Origin: Alphaproteobacteria bacterium
GTDB lineage: Bacteria; Pseudomonadota; Alphaproteobacteria; Rhodospirillales; Magnetovibrionaceae
Length of the DNA stretch: 64,000 bases
Assembly: GCA_015231605.1 (NCBI GenBank)
Contig: JADGBG010000002.1
Coordinates: 1-64,000 of the forward strand
Direction of reading: 5' to 3'
This document shows positions 8,922-16,834 of this stretch, piece by piece. The position numbers and the translations under genes were made by a program. Position 1 is the first letter of the stretch, and each line of letters begins with the position of its first letter. Below the pieces are notes generated by a model, which was not told where the DNA came from, searched no databases, and saw nothing but the letters and a program-made list of their open reading frames with translations.

Positions 8922-11222
8922 ATGAACGACAAGACATATTCCCTTTATGCGGTCATCGTGGCCGTCATCGTGTTGTCGGTCTGCGCCGTCATGGCCGTTC
9001 ATGTCTCCGTGTCCTACGTCACCATGAAAAACCGCGTCGTCGAAGACACCCGCGCGCGCGCGGAAAGCACCCTGGCGTCCCTGCAAAAGAACATCGCGGG
9101 CTTCATGGAATCCTTCGCGGCCAACGAATACGAAAAGCTTATCCTGACGGAGATGGATTTCCCGGATTTTCACGCCATTGTCGTCGAGGACTACAATCTG
9201 GGATCGATTCTGGGGATGAACGCCTATGTCACCGGCAAAATCCGCGATGACGCCTGGCGGCCCATCGATTACGACCGCGACAACCCCAACCATCGACACG
9301 TGGTGAAGGACTGCGTGCAAAAGAGCATCCAACCCATCCTGTCGTCTTCCGGCCAACAGATCGGCAGCGTGACGGTTTGCGTTTTCGGACACAGCCTTCA
9401 GATGGCCCTGCGCGACGTTGTCGTCACCCAGGGGATCAACGCCGCGGCCATCGCCCTGCTGTTGATCATGACGCTGTTCTACACCCTGCACCGCATCGTG
9501 CTGAAGCCCGTTTCCAAGATCGCCCGCACCTTGACCATGGTGGACCCGGACGGCATCCCCCGGGCCAGCGTCACCGTGCGAGGGCCCCGCGAAATCTCGT
9601 CGCTGTCCTCCTCCGTCAACGCCATGATCGAGGCCATCCGCAATTCCCGCCGGGAATTGATGGAACAGCACGAAAAGCTGCGCGAGGAACGCAACCGCTT
9701 CCAGTTGGCGGTGCAGGGCAGCCAGGACGGATTGTGGGATTGGAATCCCGTCACCGGAGAGGTGTTCTTTTCCGACCAATGGCAGGCCATGATCGGCTAC
9801 GCCCCGGGCGAGATCGGCAACACCTTCGCCGAATGGTCCAACCGCATCCACCCCGACGACCTGACGCGCGCCGTCGAAGCCGTCAATGCCCACCTCAACG
9901 GCGAAACGGAACTCTACGAAGTCCGCCACCGGATGGCGTGCAAGAACGGGGCGTGGAAATGGATTTTGGCGCGCGGCAAGGCGTTGTTCGACGACCAGGG
10001 CAAACCCATCCGCGTCGTCGGTTTCCATACGGATGTCACCCGGGAAGTTGAGCATCAGGAGGAACTGTCGGAGGCGCGGCGGCAAGCCGAGCAGGCCAGT
10101 CAGGCGAAATCCGAATTCCTGGCTTCCATGAGCCATGAGTTGCGCACGCCCCTGAACGCCATTCTCGGATTCAGTCAGCTGCTGAAATACGACCCCAAAA
10201 ATCCCTTGACCCCGGCCCAGCTGGACCACGTCGAGAGCATCATCATGGGGGGCGAACATCTGCTGGAACTGGTCAATGAAATCCTGGATCTCGCGCGCAT
10301 CGAAGCGAAGCAGGAGCCCATGAGCCTGGAAGACGTCGATGCCTACGCCGTCATCGCGGAAAGCGTGGCGCTCAGCGCGCCGCTCGCCAAATCGAAAAAC
10401 ATCACCATCGAAGACCGGGGCGGCGAGGGGTCCTCCCCGGTCTTGCGCACGGACCGCAAACGGTTCAAGCAGATCCTGCTCAACCTGCTGTCCAACGCCA
10501 TCAAATACAACCATGCCGGCGGCACGGTGACCGTTTCGAGCGAGGAAATGGACCAAGGCTACCTGCGCGTCCGGGTGAGCGACACCGGCCGCGGCATCGC
10601 ACCGCAGGACTTCAACAAGGTCTTCCATCTGTTTCAAAGGCTCGGCGAAGACCCGGCCATCGCCCACGAGGGCACGGGCATCGGCTTGACCGTGACCAAG
10701 CTCCTCGTCGAACGCATGGCGGGGCGCGTCGATTTCGAAAGCGAACTGGGCAAGGGATCCACGTTCTGGTTCGAATTGCCGTTGGCGTCCAACCACGAGG
10801 CCGTGATCTGGGCCGACACCCTGCGCATCGGCGTGGACGCCATCGACAAGGACCACCAGGGCATCGTGGTGTTGATGAACAAGGCCAGCCACCGCGACAT
10901 CGACGAGACGGACATGGATGGGTTGGTCCGTCAGCTTCTCGACCATGCCCGCCAGCATTTCCGGCGCGAAGAGGCGGTGATGCGGGTCTGCCATTTCCCC
11001 GACCTGGAAAGTCATCGCGCGATTCACCAGGATTTGACACGGCAAATCGAAGCCCTCGAAACCCAATGGCGCCAGACCCACGACCTTGCGATCGTCAACG
11101 ACATCCGCGAACTGCTGCGCACCTTGTGGATCGGCCACGTGATGCGGGACGACGTCAAGATCTCGGCCTACGCCGAAGGCAAAAGCCATGAGATCCTCAA
11201 GGCGCTCAAAGGGCTGGCCTGA
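8922..11222 (+). CDS. PAS sensor histidine kinase with C-terminal hemerythrin domain
   Basis: The protein has 766 residues. Membrane segments lie at about 9-30 and 167-188 and enclose a periplasmic domain of roughly 135 residues. A HAMP-like linker follows, then PAS at about 258-375, HisKA with MSHELRTPLN (phospho-acceptor His405), and HATPase with SDTGRGI and GTGIGLTV. From about 628 to the end is a bacteriohemerythrin domain. The complete diiron ligand set can be read: H645, H679, E683, H698, H702, H739 and D744. Hemerythrin binds O2 and in some proteins NO, so a cytoplasmic gas or iron signal probably modulates the kinase, while the neighbouring binding protein acts on the periplasmic domain. 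No response regulator gene is adjacent. Confidence 0.88.
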   Translation: MNDKTYSLYAVIVAVIVLSVCAVMAVHVSVSYVTMKNRVVEDTRARAESTLASLQKNIAGFMESFAANEYEKLILTEMDFPDFHAIVVEDYNLGSILGMNAYVTGKIRDDAWRPIDYDRDNPNHRHVVKDCVQKSIQPILSSSGQQIGSVTVCVFGHSLQMALRDVVVTQGINAAAIALLLIMTLFYTLHRIVLKPVSKIARTLTMVDPDGIPRASVTVRGPREISSLSSSVNAMIEAIRNSRRELMEQHEKLREERNRFQLAVQGSQDGLWDWNPVTGEVFFSDQWQAMIGYAPGEIGNTFAEWSNRIHPDDLTRAVEAVNAHLNGETELYEVRHRMACKNGAWKWILARGKALFDDQGKPIRVVGFHTDVTREVEHQEELSEARRQAEQASQAKSEFLASMSHELRTPLNAILGFSQLLKYDPKNPLTPAQLDHVESIIMGGEHLLELVNEILDLARIEAKQEPMSLEDVDAYAVIAESVALSAPLAKSKNITIEDRGGEGSSPVLRTDRKRFKQILLNLLSNAIKYNHAGGTVTVSSEEMDQGYLRVRVSDTGRGIAPQDFNKVFHLFQRLGEDPAIAHEGTGIGLTVTKLLVERMAGRVDFESELGKGSTFWFELPLASNHEAVIWADTLRIGVDAIDKDHQGIVVLMNKASHRDIDETDMDGLVRQLLDHARQHFRREEAVMRVCHFPDLESHRAIHQDLTRQIEALETQWRQTHDLAIVNDIRELLRTLWIGHVMRDDVKISAYAEGKSHEILKALKGLA

Positions 11223-11313
11223 CCCATGCCCGTAACCTGGTCTACGGCTTGATCCGGCATATCGGGAGTGTTATCGTATTCCCTATCAGGCCAATCACGA
11301 TCAGGAGTCGCCC

Positions 11314-11661
11314 ATGCCCCAACTGGTCCGCTTCATGATGCGCCACGCCGCCATCGGCTTCGCCATCGCCATTGCCTTCGTCACCGTTCTGATGGTGAGC
11401 GACTTCAACGGATTGGGCACGCTGATCCTGGGGTCGGACATGTGGTATGTGGCCCTATTCATGCTGACCTTCTTCCCCGGCCTGACGTGCGCCCGCGTGC
11501 AGATGGGGTTGGCCATTTTCGCGTTGGGCGAAGACGACGAAACCCCGGGCACCGGCGAACGCGTCTGGGCCAGGGCCGTGGCCGCCGTGCGCGCCTGGCT
11601 CGCCCCGCCCCCCCAACGCGCGCCCGCCATGGTCAAGCCGAGCCGCCGGGCGCACCGCTGA
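11314..11661 (+). CDS. Small membrane protein of unknown function
   Basis: This 115-residue protein has a good ribosome-binding site (AGGAG six bases before the ATG). Two hydrophobic helices are visible: HAAIGFAIAIAFVTVLMV (about 10-27) and MWYVALFMLTFFPGLTCARVQMGLAIFAL (about 43-71). A basic, proline-rich tail follows. It resembles short uncharacterised inner-membrane proteins of alphaproteobacteria. No function is recognised. The gene ends tail to tail with the flippase-like gene on the other strand. Confidence 0.7.
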   Translation: MPQLVRFMMRHAAIGFAIAIAFVTVLMVSDFNGLGTLILGSDMWYVALFMLTFFPGLTCARVQMGLAIFALGEDDETPGTGERVWARAVAAVRAWLAPPPQRAPAMVKPSRRAHR

Positions 11662-11665
11662 AGCG

Positions 11666-12637
11666 TCAAGCCGTATCGCCGTCGGCGACGGTCCGTTTGC
11701 CGGACAGGACCCACAGGATCGCGCCCGGAAGGCTCGTGACGGCGATCGCCACCCCGAACAAAAGCGACAAAGCCAGGGCGCTGTCCGCGGAAACCCCGGC
11801 AAACGCGAACAGGGTCACCATCGCGCCTTCGCGAACCCCCCAGCCCGCGATGGAAATGGGCAGTGTTTGCACCAACAGCACGGGTGGGAACAAAACCAGG
11901 CATTCCACGATACCGATATCGTTGCCCATGCCGACCGCCAGGGCGTAGACCATCAGCGATAAGTTCACGTGCCCCGCGACGCTCCAGAAACCGACCGGTG
12001 CCGCGTGGCGAATCCGCAGCAGGGCCACGCGGGTATCGGCGGCCAATGCGCTCAGGCCTCGCACGATGGCGAAACGCGACAACCGTCCCACGGGAATGCG
12101 GTCCAGGACCATCACGAAGCCCGTCCCCCCCCAAGCGAGCACCAACACCGTCCATATCCCCCGCACAAACCAGTCCGCGTCGGTGAAGCCCGCGACGGCG
12201 AACGGAAGCATGGCCGTCGCAAGCGTAACCAATGCCAAAACCGTGACCATGCGGTCCAGCAAAACGCCGTTGACGACGCGTCCCAGGGCGAGGCCGGAAC
12301 GGTGGGTAAGATAGACCCGCACCGCATCCCCGCCCACGGTGGACGGAAGAAGTTGATTGAAGAATGTTCCGATATAAAAAAACCGAATGGCCGCAAGGAA
12401 GGGCAAGGGCTGGTTGATCGCACGGCTGACGGCCGACCACCGGATGCCGCAAAGCACGTTTTGCAGAACGGCAAGACCCATCGCCCCCCCCAACCACGCA
12501 GGGTGGACGGCCAGCATCCTGTCCAGCGCATCCCGCACACCGACCGAACCCAACAGGAACCAGATCAACGCCACGGAAACGGCAAGCTTGACGGCGAATC
12601 CCAGCCATCGGAACCACGACCTTCGACCGGATTTCAT
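11666..12637 (-). CDS. Flippase-like membrane protein (UPF0104 / LPG synthase TM-region family)
   Basis: This 323-residue protein has about eight hydrophobic helices and the family signature FFNQLLPSTVGGDAVRVYL (near 90-108), followed by LLDRMVTVLALV. These are typical of the AglD/MprF-type integral membrane family. It lacks the aminoacyl-transferase domain of MprF, so lipid flipping or glycolipid handling is a guess from the family. It lies 33 bases downstream of the radical SAM gene on the same strand and may be the last gene of the nirS-side transcription unit. Confidence 0.82.
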   Translation of the reverse strand: MKSGRRSWFRWLGFAVKLAVSVALIWFLLGSVGVRDALDRMLAVHPAWLGGAMGLAVLQNVLCGIRWSAVSRAINQPLPFLAAIRFFYIGTFFNQLLPSTVGGDAVRVYLTHRSGLALGRVVNGVLLDRMVTVLALVTLATAMLPFAVAGFTDADWFVRGIWTVLVLAWGGTGFVMVLDRIPVGRLSRFAIVRGLSALAADTRVALLRIRHAAPVGFWSVAGHVNLSLMVYALAVGMGNDIGIVECLVLFPPVLLVQTLPISIAGWGVREGAMVTLFAFAGVSADSALALSLLFGVAIAVTSLPGAILWVLSGKRTVADGDTA

Positions 12638-12670
12638 CGCGCCGCCATCTCCTCGTTCGCCGTCCGCGCG

Positions 12671-13885
12671 TCAGGCTTGACCGTTCATGCGCACCGGCAG
12701 GCGCTTTGCGCCCCAATCCCCGGGCCGGGCTTCGAACAGGCCGGAGACGGGTGTTTGGCATTGGCCGCAGCGGCCGTGCCCGTCAAGGTTCCAATCGCTC
12801 AGCACATACCAGTCCCGGCCGATCAGACGGACGCCGCAGTTATGGCAGTATGTGCTCTCCGCGTCCAGATCGTGAACGTTGCCGACGTAGGCGTATCGCA
12901 CCCCGTTGTCCATGGCGATGCGCCGCGCGCGCAGCAGCGTGGCGTGCGGCGTGCGCGGCTTGTCCTGCATCTTCCAGGCCGGGTGGAAGGCGGAAAAATG
13001 CATCGGCACGTCGGGGCCCAGTTCCTTCACCACCCATTTGGTCATGGCGTCGAGTTCCCCATCGCCATCGTTCTCGCCGGGGATCAACAACGTGGTGGTT
13101 TCGAACCACACGTCGGTTTGATGCTTCAGATAGATCAGGGTGTCCAACACGTCATTCAGGTGACCGCTGCACAGACGCTGATAGAAGTGCTCGGTGAAGC
13201 ATTTCAGATCCACGTTGGCCGCGTCCATGTGGGCGAAGAAATCCTCCCGCGCGCCGGGCGAAATGTAGCCCGCCGTGACCGCCACGGTCTTGAGCCCCCG
13301 TTTGCGGCATTCGACGGCCGTGTCGATGGCGTACTCCAGGAACACCACCGGGTCGTTGTAGGTGAACGCCACGCTCTTGCAGCCCAACCGCTGGGCGGTC
13401 TCGGCAATGGCCGCGGGCAGTGCGGCGTCCGCCAGAACGTCGAAATGCGGCGGCACGCCCGCGTCCCAGTCTCCGCTTGCCCGGCAGATGGCGTCGATCT
13501 CGGCGCGGCTCACCAGCGGATTTTGCAGCCGTTCGAAGACGGCGGGCGATGCGATGGCTTCCGCCACCAAGGTCTTCAAAACCGCGTCCTGTTCCTTGGA
13601 TATGGTCCAATTCTGGCAGAACTTGCAGGTCAGGTTGCAGCCGATTCCGCCCAGGGAAAAAATCGGCGTGCCCGGCAGGAAATGGTTCAACGGCTTCTTT
13701 TCCACCGGATCGATGCAGAATCCGCTGCTGCGCCCATAGGTCGTCAAAACGATTTCGCCGTTGACGGCCGCGCGGTTGAAGCACAGGCCCAGTTGGCCGT
13801 CGTGCAGGCGGCAGTCGCGCGGGCAGACGTCGCACTGCACCCGTCCGTCTTCCAGCTTCGTCCAGTATTTGGTTTTTTGAAACAT
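12671..13885 (-). CDS. amrS: AmmeMemoRadiSam system radical SAM enzyme
   Basis: Read from ATG 13885 the protein has 404 residues. It carries the radical SAM cluster motif CNLTCKFC (Cys83, Cys87, Cys90) in the AmrS/PflA-like context GGIGCNLTCKFCQNW. An N-terminal Cys cluster CDVCPRDC...GLC (18-34) and a C-terminal zinc-ribbon-like pair CHNCG...CGQC are also present. AmrS is the radical SAM member of the three-part AmmeMemoRadiSam system, whose chemistry is not established. The two partners, Memo and AMMECR1, occur as one fused gene at 26570, on the opposite side of the nir cluster. The upstream neighbour is a cupredoxin gene in the same direction. Confidence 0.9.
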   Translation of the reverse strand: MFQKTKYWTKLEDGRVQCDVCPRDCRLHDGQLGLCFNRAAVNGEIVLTTYGRSSGFCIDPVEKKPLNHFLPGTPIFSLGGIGCNLTCKFCQNWTISKEQDAVLKTLVAEAIASPAVFERLQNPLVSRAEIDAICRASGDWDAGVPPHFDVLADAALPAAIAETAQRLGCKSVAFTYNDPVVFLEYAIDTAVECRKRGLKTVAVTAGYISPGAREDFFAHMDAANVDLKCFTEHFYQRLCSGHLNDVLDTLIYLKHQTDVWFETTTLLIPGENDGDGELDAMTKWVVKELGPDVPMHFSAFHPAWKMQDKPRTPHATLLRARRIAMDNGVRYAYVGNVHDLDAESTYCHNCGVRLIGRDWYVLSDWNLDGHGRCGQCQTPVSGLFEARPGDWGAKRLPVRMNGQA

Positions 13886-13972
13886 GCGCGAAAACCTCAC
13901 ACGATCATGGTAGCACAATCGGCGGGCGTGGCGGGTGGCAATTGAAAAGACAGGACGACCGGCGCCTTGCCG

Positions 13973-14395
13973 TCAGTCCACGACCTCGATTTGGCCGACC
14001 ATGCCCTCTTGCTGCCAATGGGGTCCGCAGAGATAGGGATACGTGCCGGGAATGTCGAATTTCATTTCCCAGTATTCTTCCGGGAACAAGCGGTCGCTTT
14101 CGTCCTTGCCCCAGGCCTTGAACCACACGCTGTGGCTGGTGCGCTTATCGACGTTGACGAAGCGCACCACGGTTCCGGTTTTCACGGACAGGGACTTGGA
14201 GCAGAAATTGTATTTGTACATCAAGACGGTGACCACGCCGGGGTCCGTTGGCGGCAAAGCGGCCTTGACGGCATCGAAACGCTCCAGCGCCTCGGCGCAG
14301 ATGGCGGCGCGCTCGGCGTCGCTCGCGGCCCAGGACGCGGCAGGCAGAAAAAGGGAAAGCGCGAGGAAGGATGCCGCAAAACCACGCATGATCAT
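13973..14395 (-). CDS. Periplasmic cupredoxin (type 1 copper protein)
   Basis: This 140-residue protein has a signal peptide ending near ASWAA. An N-terminal stretch of about 45 residues precedes a plastocyanin-like domain. Type 1 copper ligands can be read as His in RTSHSVW and the C-terminal CGPHWQQEGM (Cys, His, Met). Small blue copper proteins (azurin, pseudoazurin) donate electrons to cytochrome cd1 nitrite reductases, and this gene is the fifth in the nirS-side run, so a NirS donor role is likely. It is neither a standard azurin nor a standard pseudoazurin by length or N-terminus. A GAGGAGG ribosome-binding site precedes the start. Confidence 0.85.
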   Translation of the reverse strand: MIMRGFAASFLALSLFLPAASWAASDAERAAICAEALERFDAVKAALPPTDPGVVTVLMYKYNFCSKSLSVKTGTVVRFVNVDKRTSHSVWFKAWGKDESDRLFPEEYWEMKFDIPGTYPYLCGPHWQQEGMVGQIEVVD

Positions 14396-14422
14396 GACGT
14401 CCTCCTCGCGTTTTCCCCTGTG

Positions 14423-15091
14423 TTACTTCGGCAGGGTCTTGGTGTATTCCCAAATGTCGATGGCGACATCCGCCGGCAGGGCCGACATGCCCGGCATGTC
14501 CACGCCCGGCTTGCTGAAGCGGATGCGGTGCAGCGCGCGATCCGGCAGTTCGTTCACCACCGCGCCGACCGGCGGCATGTCGGTGATCTTCTTGCCGTCC
14601 TTGCCGTGGCAGACCGCGCAGATGGTTTCGAAATACCCCTGCCCCTTGGCCGCGTCGCCCTTGGCGCCCGCAACGTCGATCAGGCCCTTGGACACGAACA
14701 GGCCCAGCGATTCGAAGTCGGTCTGGTTGAAGATGGCGTCGGTGTACTTGTGGGTGTCGTTCTTGAGGATCGCGATCACGTCCGCCGGAGACTTGCCCGA
14801 CGCGCCCATGATGCCCTTGACGCCCACGTCGCCCGTGTAGCTGTAGCCATGGCAGTTGACGCAGCGCCAAGTCTTCTTGCCGGTCTGCCCCGCCGCCTCC
14901 GGCATGGCCGGGTGGGTGTCGCCAGGCACGTCGCCTTCGGTGATCTTGTAGTACCAGTCGTACAGCAGCCCGCCGCGTTGCAGCTTGCCTTCATCCGTGA
15001 GCGCCTGGGCCGAGGACGCCATGGCCGCGACCCCGATCGCGGCGCCGAGGCCGATGGCGATGGTCTTCGAAATGGATTTGTGACGTATCAT
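14423..15091 (-). CDS. Periplasmic diheme cytochrome c
   Basis: This 222-residue protein has a signal peptide (cleavage near SSAQA, 26-30) and two heme c sites: CVNCH at 77-81 and CAVCH at 158-162. Methionines that could be distal ligands are present (for example in VDMPGMSAL near 197-205). Each half looks like a class I cytochrome domain, the second with CAVCHGKDGKK. Such proteins carry electrons in the periplasm. Its place between a second diheme cytochrome and a cupredoxin, downstream of nirS and nirT, suggests a link in the chain from quinol to NirS. It is not a plain NirM (cytochrome c551), which has a single heme. Confidence 0.85.
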   Translation of the reverse strand: MIRHKSISKTIAIGLGAAIGVAAMASSAQALTDEGKLQRGGLLYDWYYKITEGDVPGDTHPAMPEAAGQTGKKTWRCVNCHGYSYTGDVGVKGIMGASGKSPADVIAILKNDTHKYTDAIFNQTDFESLGLFVSKGLIDVAGAKGDAAKGQGYFETICAVCHGKDGKKITDMPPVGAVVNELPDRALHRIRFSKPGVDMPGMSALPADVAIDIWEYTKTLPK

Positions 15092-15127
15092 GGCAGTACT
15101 TTCCTCTGAGATGGATCAAGGGTTTTG

Positions 15128-16048
15128 TTATTTGCACCAAGCCCCCTGCTCGACCCAACGCATCAACAGCAACGTGTTGGGATGGTCGTTCGGGGAGCCC
15201 GGATCGACACCCGGGGGCATGCGGTTCTTGGTCAACCGCTGATACAGGGGGCTGTCCTCGGCGTTGAACGGGATCACCACCGGAACGCCGGGCTTGCCAA
15301 CCTTGCCGCGCGTCTTGGAAAACGCCCCCGTCATGATGGCCTCATAAGAGGTCAAATTCAACTCGTTAAAGCTCGGCGGATCGCGGAACGACTTGTGGCA
15401 TTCCACGCACGCGGTTTCCGCGCCGAACGCATTGGGATCGGTAAACAGCGGCAGAACGGTCTTGGCGAAATCCTCGTCGTTCTTCGCCCCGGCGTTGATC
15501 CAGTCCTTGATCTTGAGAATCGCGTCCGAATCCACCGGTTCGAAAAACGGCACGCCCAAAGGCATGCGGTTGTTGCGCACCATCCGCACCAAAAGACTGG
15601 CGTGCGGATCGCCGGCCTGGATGATCGGCCGGGCCGGTTTTTCCGTAGCCCCGCGCAAGATGCCCTCGCACGTGGACAGATCCAATCCCCGATAGCTTTT
15701 CGCCGGGTCGTTGGAACTGTGACAAACGATGCACGCGGGCCCTTCGCCGAACGCGTTGGGCGTGCGCATGAGGGTCGAGATGTAATCGTAGGAAATCGGA
15801 ATGTCGCGTTGCAGGACCAGGGCGTCGATCACCGCGTTGTCGCCGTGGATGTTCAACTTGCCGAGTTTCATGTCCAGATACATCTGGTGGGTGATGGACC
15901 CGGCGGGCGCGCCGTCACCGGCATCCTGCGCCCAGGCGTTCGCGCTGCTCCACGCGAGGCCCAAAACCGCGCAACACACCGCCGCGAAGGACGCCTTCAA
16001 CAGGCTTCGGCCCTGGATTCTGCGGCGCGGGCGCGGCATCGGCGTCAT
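15128..16048 (-). CDS. Periplasmic diheme cytochrome c with internal repeat
   Basis: This 306-residue protein has a signal sequence ending near ANAWAQ (36-41) and heme sites CIVCH (106-110) and CVECH (214-218). The regions around them repeat: RTPNAFGEGPACIVCH...LDLSTCEGILRG and TDPNAFGAETACVECH...LNLTSYEAIMTG, each followed by an R(M/L)..NRMP element (about 155-163 and near 280). The gene arose by duplication of one heme module. RMP methionines in each copy are good candidates for distal ligands. It starts inside the stop codon of the NirT gene (ATGA), so quinol dehydrogenase and this cytochrome are translationally coupled. Confidence 0.85.
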   Translation of the reverse strand: MTPMPRPRRRIQGRSLLKASFAAVCCAVLGLAWSSANAWAQDAGDGAPAGSITHQMYLDMKLGKLNIHGDNAVIDALVLQRDIPISYDYISTLMRTPNAFGEGPACIVCHSSNDPAKSYRGLDLSTCEGILRGATEKPARPIIQAGDPHASLLVRMVRNNRMPLGVPFFEPVDSDAILKIKDWINAGAKNDEDFAKTVLPLFTDPNAFGAETACVECHKSFRDPPSFNELNLTSYEAIMTGAFSKTRGKVGKPGVPVVIPFNAEDSPLYQRLTKNRMPPGVDPGSPNDHPNTLLLMRWVEQGAWCK

Positions 16049-16707
16049 TCCTCCTCCTTGAGGAATTTATCCACGGACATGCTGGATTTCGGAGCCGGGG
16101 CCGCTTTTTCCTTGGGCTTCACGTCGTCTTCCAGGTCTTCCAGTTCCTTCAGGTATTCGGCCGGGAGCTTGTGCGCGATGCCCTTGTGGCATTCGATGCA
16201 GGTTTTGCCGTCTTCCGAGGCCTTCTGCATGGTTTCCTTGGAGCGGCGGCGCTGCTTGTCCCAGTGCATGGCGCCATAATCATGGCAATTGCGGCATTCG
16301 TGGGAATCGTTGCCCTCCATCTCCGCCCAAACATTTTTGGCCAAGCGGTATCGGTTTTCCTCGAATTTTTCAGGGGTGTCGATGGTGCCGAGAACCTTGT
16401 GCAGGACTTCGTTGCTCGCCTTGATCTTGCGGATCAGCTTGGGTCCCCATTCCTTCGGCACGTGGCAATCGGAACAGATGGCGCGCACGCCCGACGGGTT
16501 GGAATAGTGGACGCTCTGCTTGTACTCCTGATAGACCTTCATTTCCATTTCATGGCACGACACGCAAAATTGCAGCGTGTTCGTGTACTCCATGAAGGTG
16601 TTGAAGCCTCCCCAGAAGATGATGCCCGCGAAGCCGCCGACGATGAAGATCGATCCAAGGCTCCAACGCGCCGTCGGCGACCAGAAGAATTTCCACAAGC
16701 CCTTCAT
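16045..16707 (-). CDS. nirT: NapC/NirT-family tetraheme quinol dehydrogenase
   Basis: This 220-residue protein has one N-terminal membrane anchor (about 15-38) and four heme c sites: CVSCH (48-52), CSDCH (78-82), CRNCH (138-142) and CIECH (170-174). This is the NapC/NirT layout, including the CHEMEMKVYQEYKQSVHY stretch of the quinol site. It takes electrons from membrane quinol and passes them to periplasmic carriers. A charged Lys/Glu-rich tail of about 35 residues is longer than in NapC. It sits between nirS and a coupled diheme cytochrome, which supports NirT over NapC; no nap genes are seen. Confidence 0.9.
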   Translation of the reverse strand: MKGLWKFFWSPTARWSLGSIFIVGGFAGIIFWGGFNTFMEYTNTLQFCVSCHEMEMKVYQEYKQSVHYSNPSGVRAICSDCHVPKEWGPKLIRKIKASNEVLHKVLGTIDTPEKFEENRYRLAKNVWAEMEGNDSHECRNCHDYGAMHWDKQRRRSKETMQKASEDGKTCIECHKGIAHKLPAEYLKELEDLEDDVKPKEKAAPAPKSSMSVDKFLKEEE

Positions 16708-16790
16708 GTGCGTCTCGCCCCACTTAATCGAGAAAGCCTAAAACGAATACTTTTTTTTGCAAATGAATTGGTCGGTTGCTTTTCAAGACT

Positions 16791-16820
16791 TGGGGGAAGC
16801 GGCTGACACCGCTTCCCCCA
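16791..16820 (-). terminator. Strong hairpin after nirS
   Basis: An inverted repeat lies 15 bases beyond the nirS stop: GGGGGAAGCGG and CCGCTTCCCCC around a six-base loop, extended by one T-A pair. No U-run follows on the nirS strand, so it may be a transcript-stabilising or processing hairpin between nirS and nirT as much as a terminator. Either would make nirS mRNA more abundant than the downstream cytochrome genes. Confidence 0.55.
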
Positions 16821-16834
16821 GACTTGAGCCTATA

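Noticed and set aside
8871-11189. 772-codon minus-strand open frame opposite the hemerythrin kinase
   Set aside because: Antisense shadow; composition is unlike protein and it has no start signal.
11969-13945. 658-codon plus-strand open frame across the flippase and amrS genes
   Set aside because: It spans two recognised minus-strand genes and has antisense-type composition.
14423-15091. Naming the diheme cytochrome nirM
   Set aside because: NirM (cytochrome c551) has a single heme and about 80 mature residues; this protein has two hemes and is much longer.
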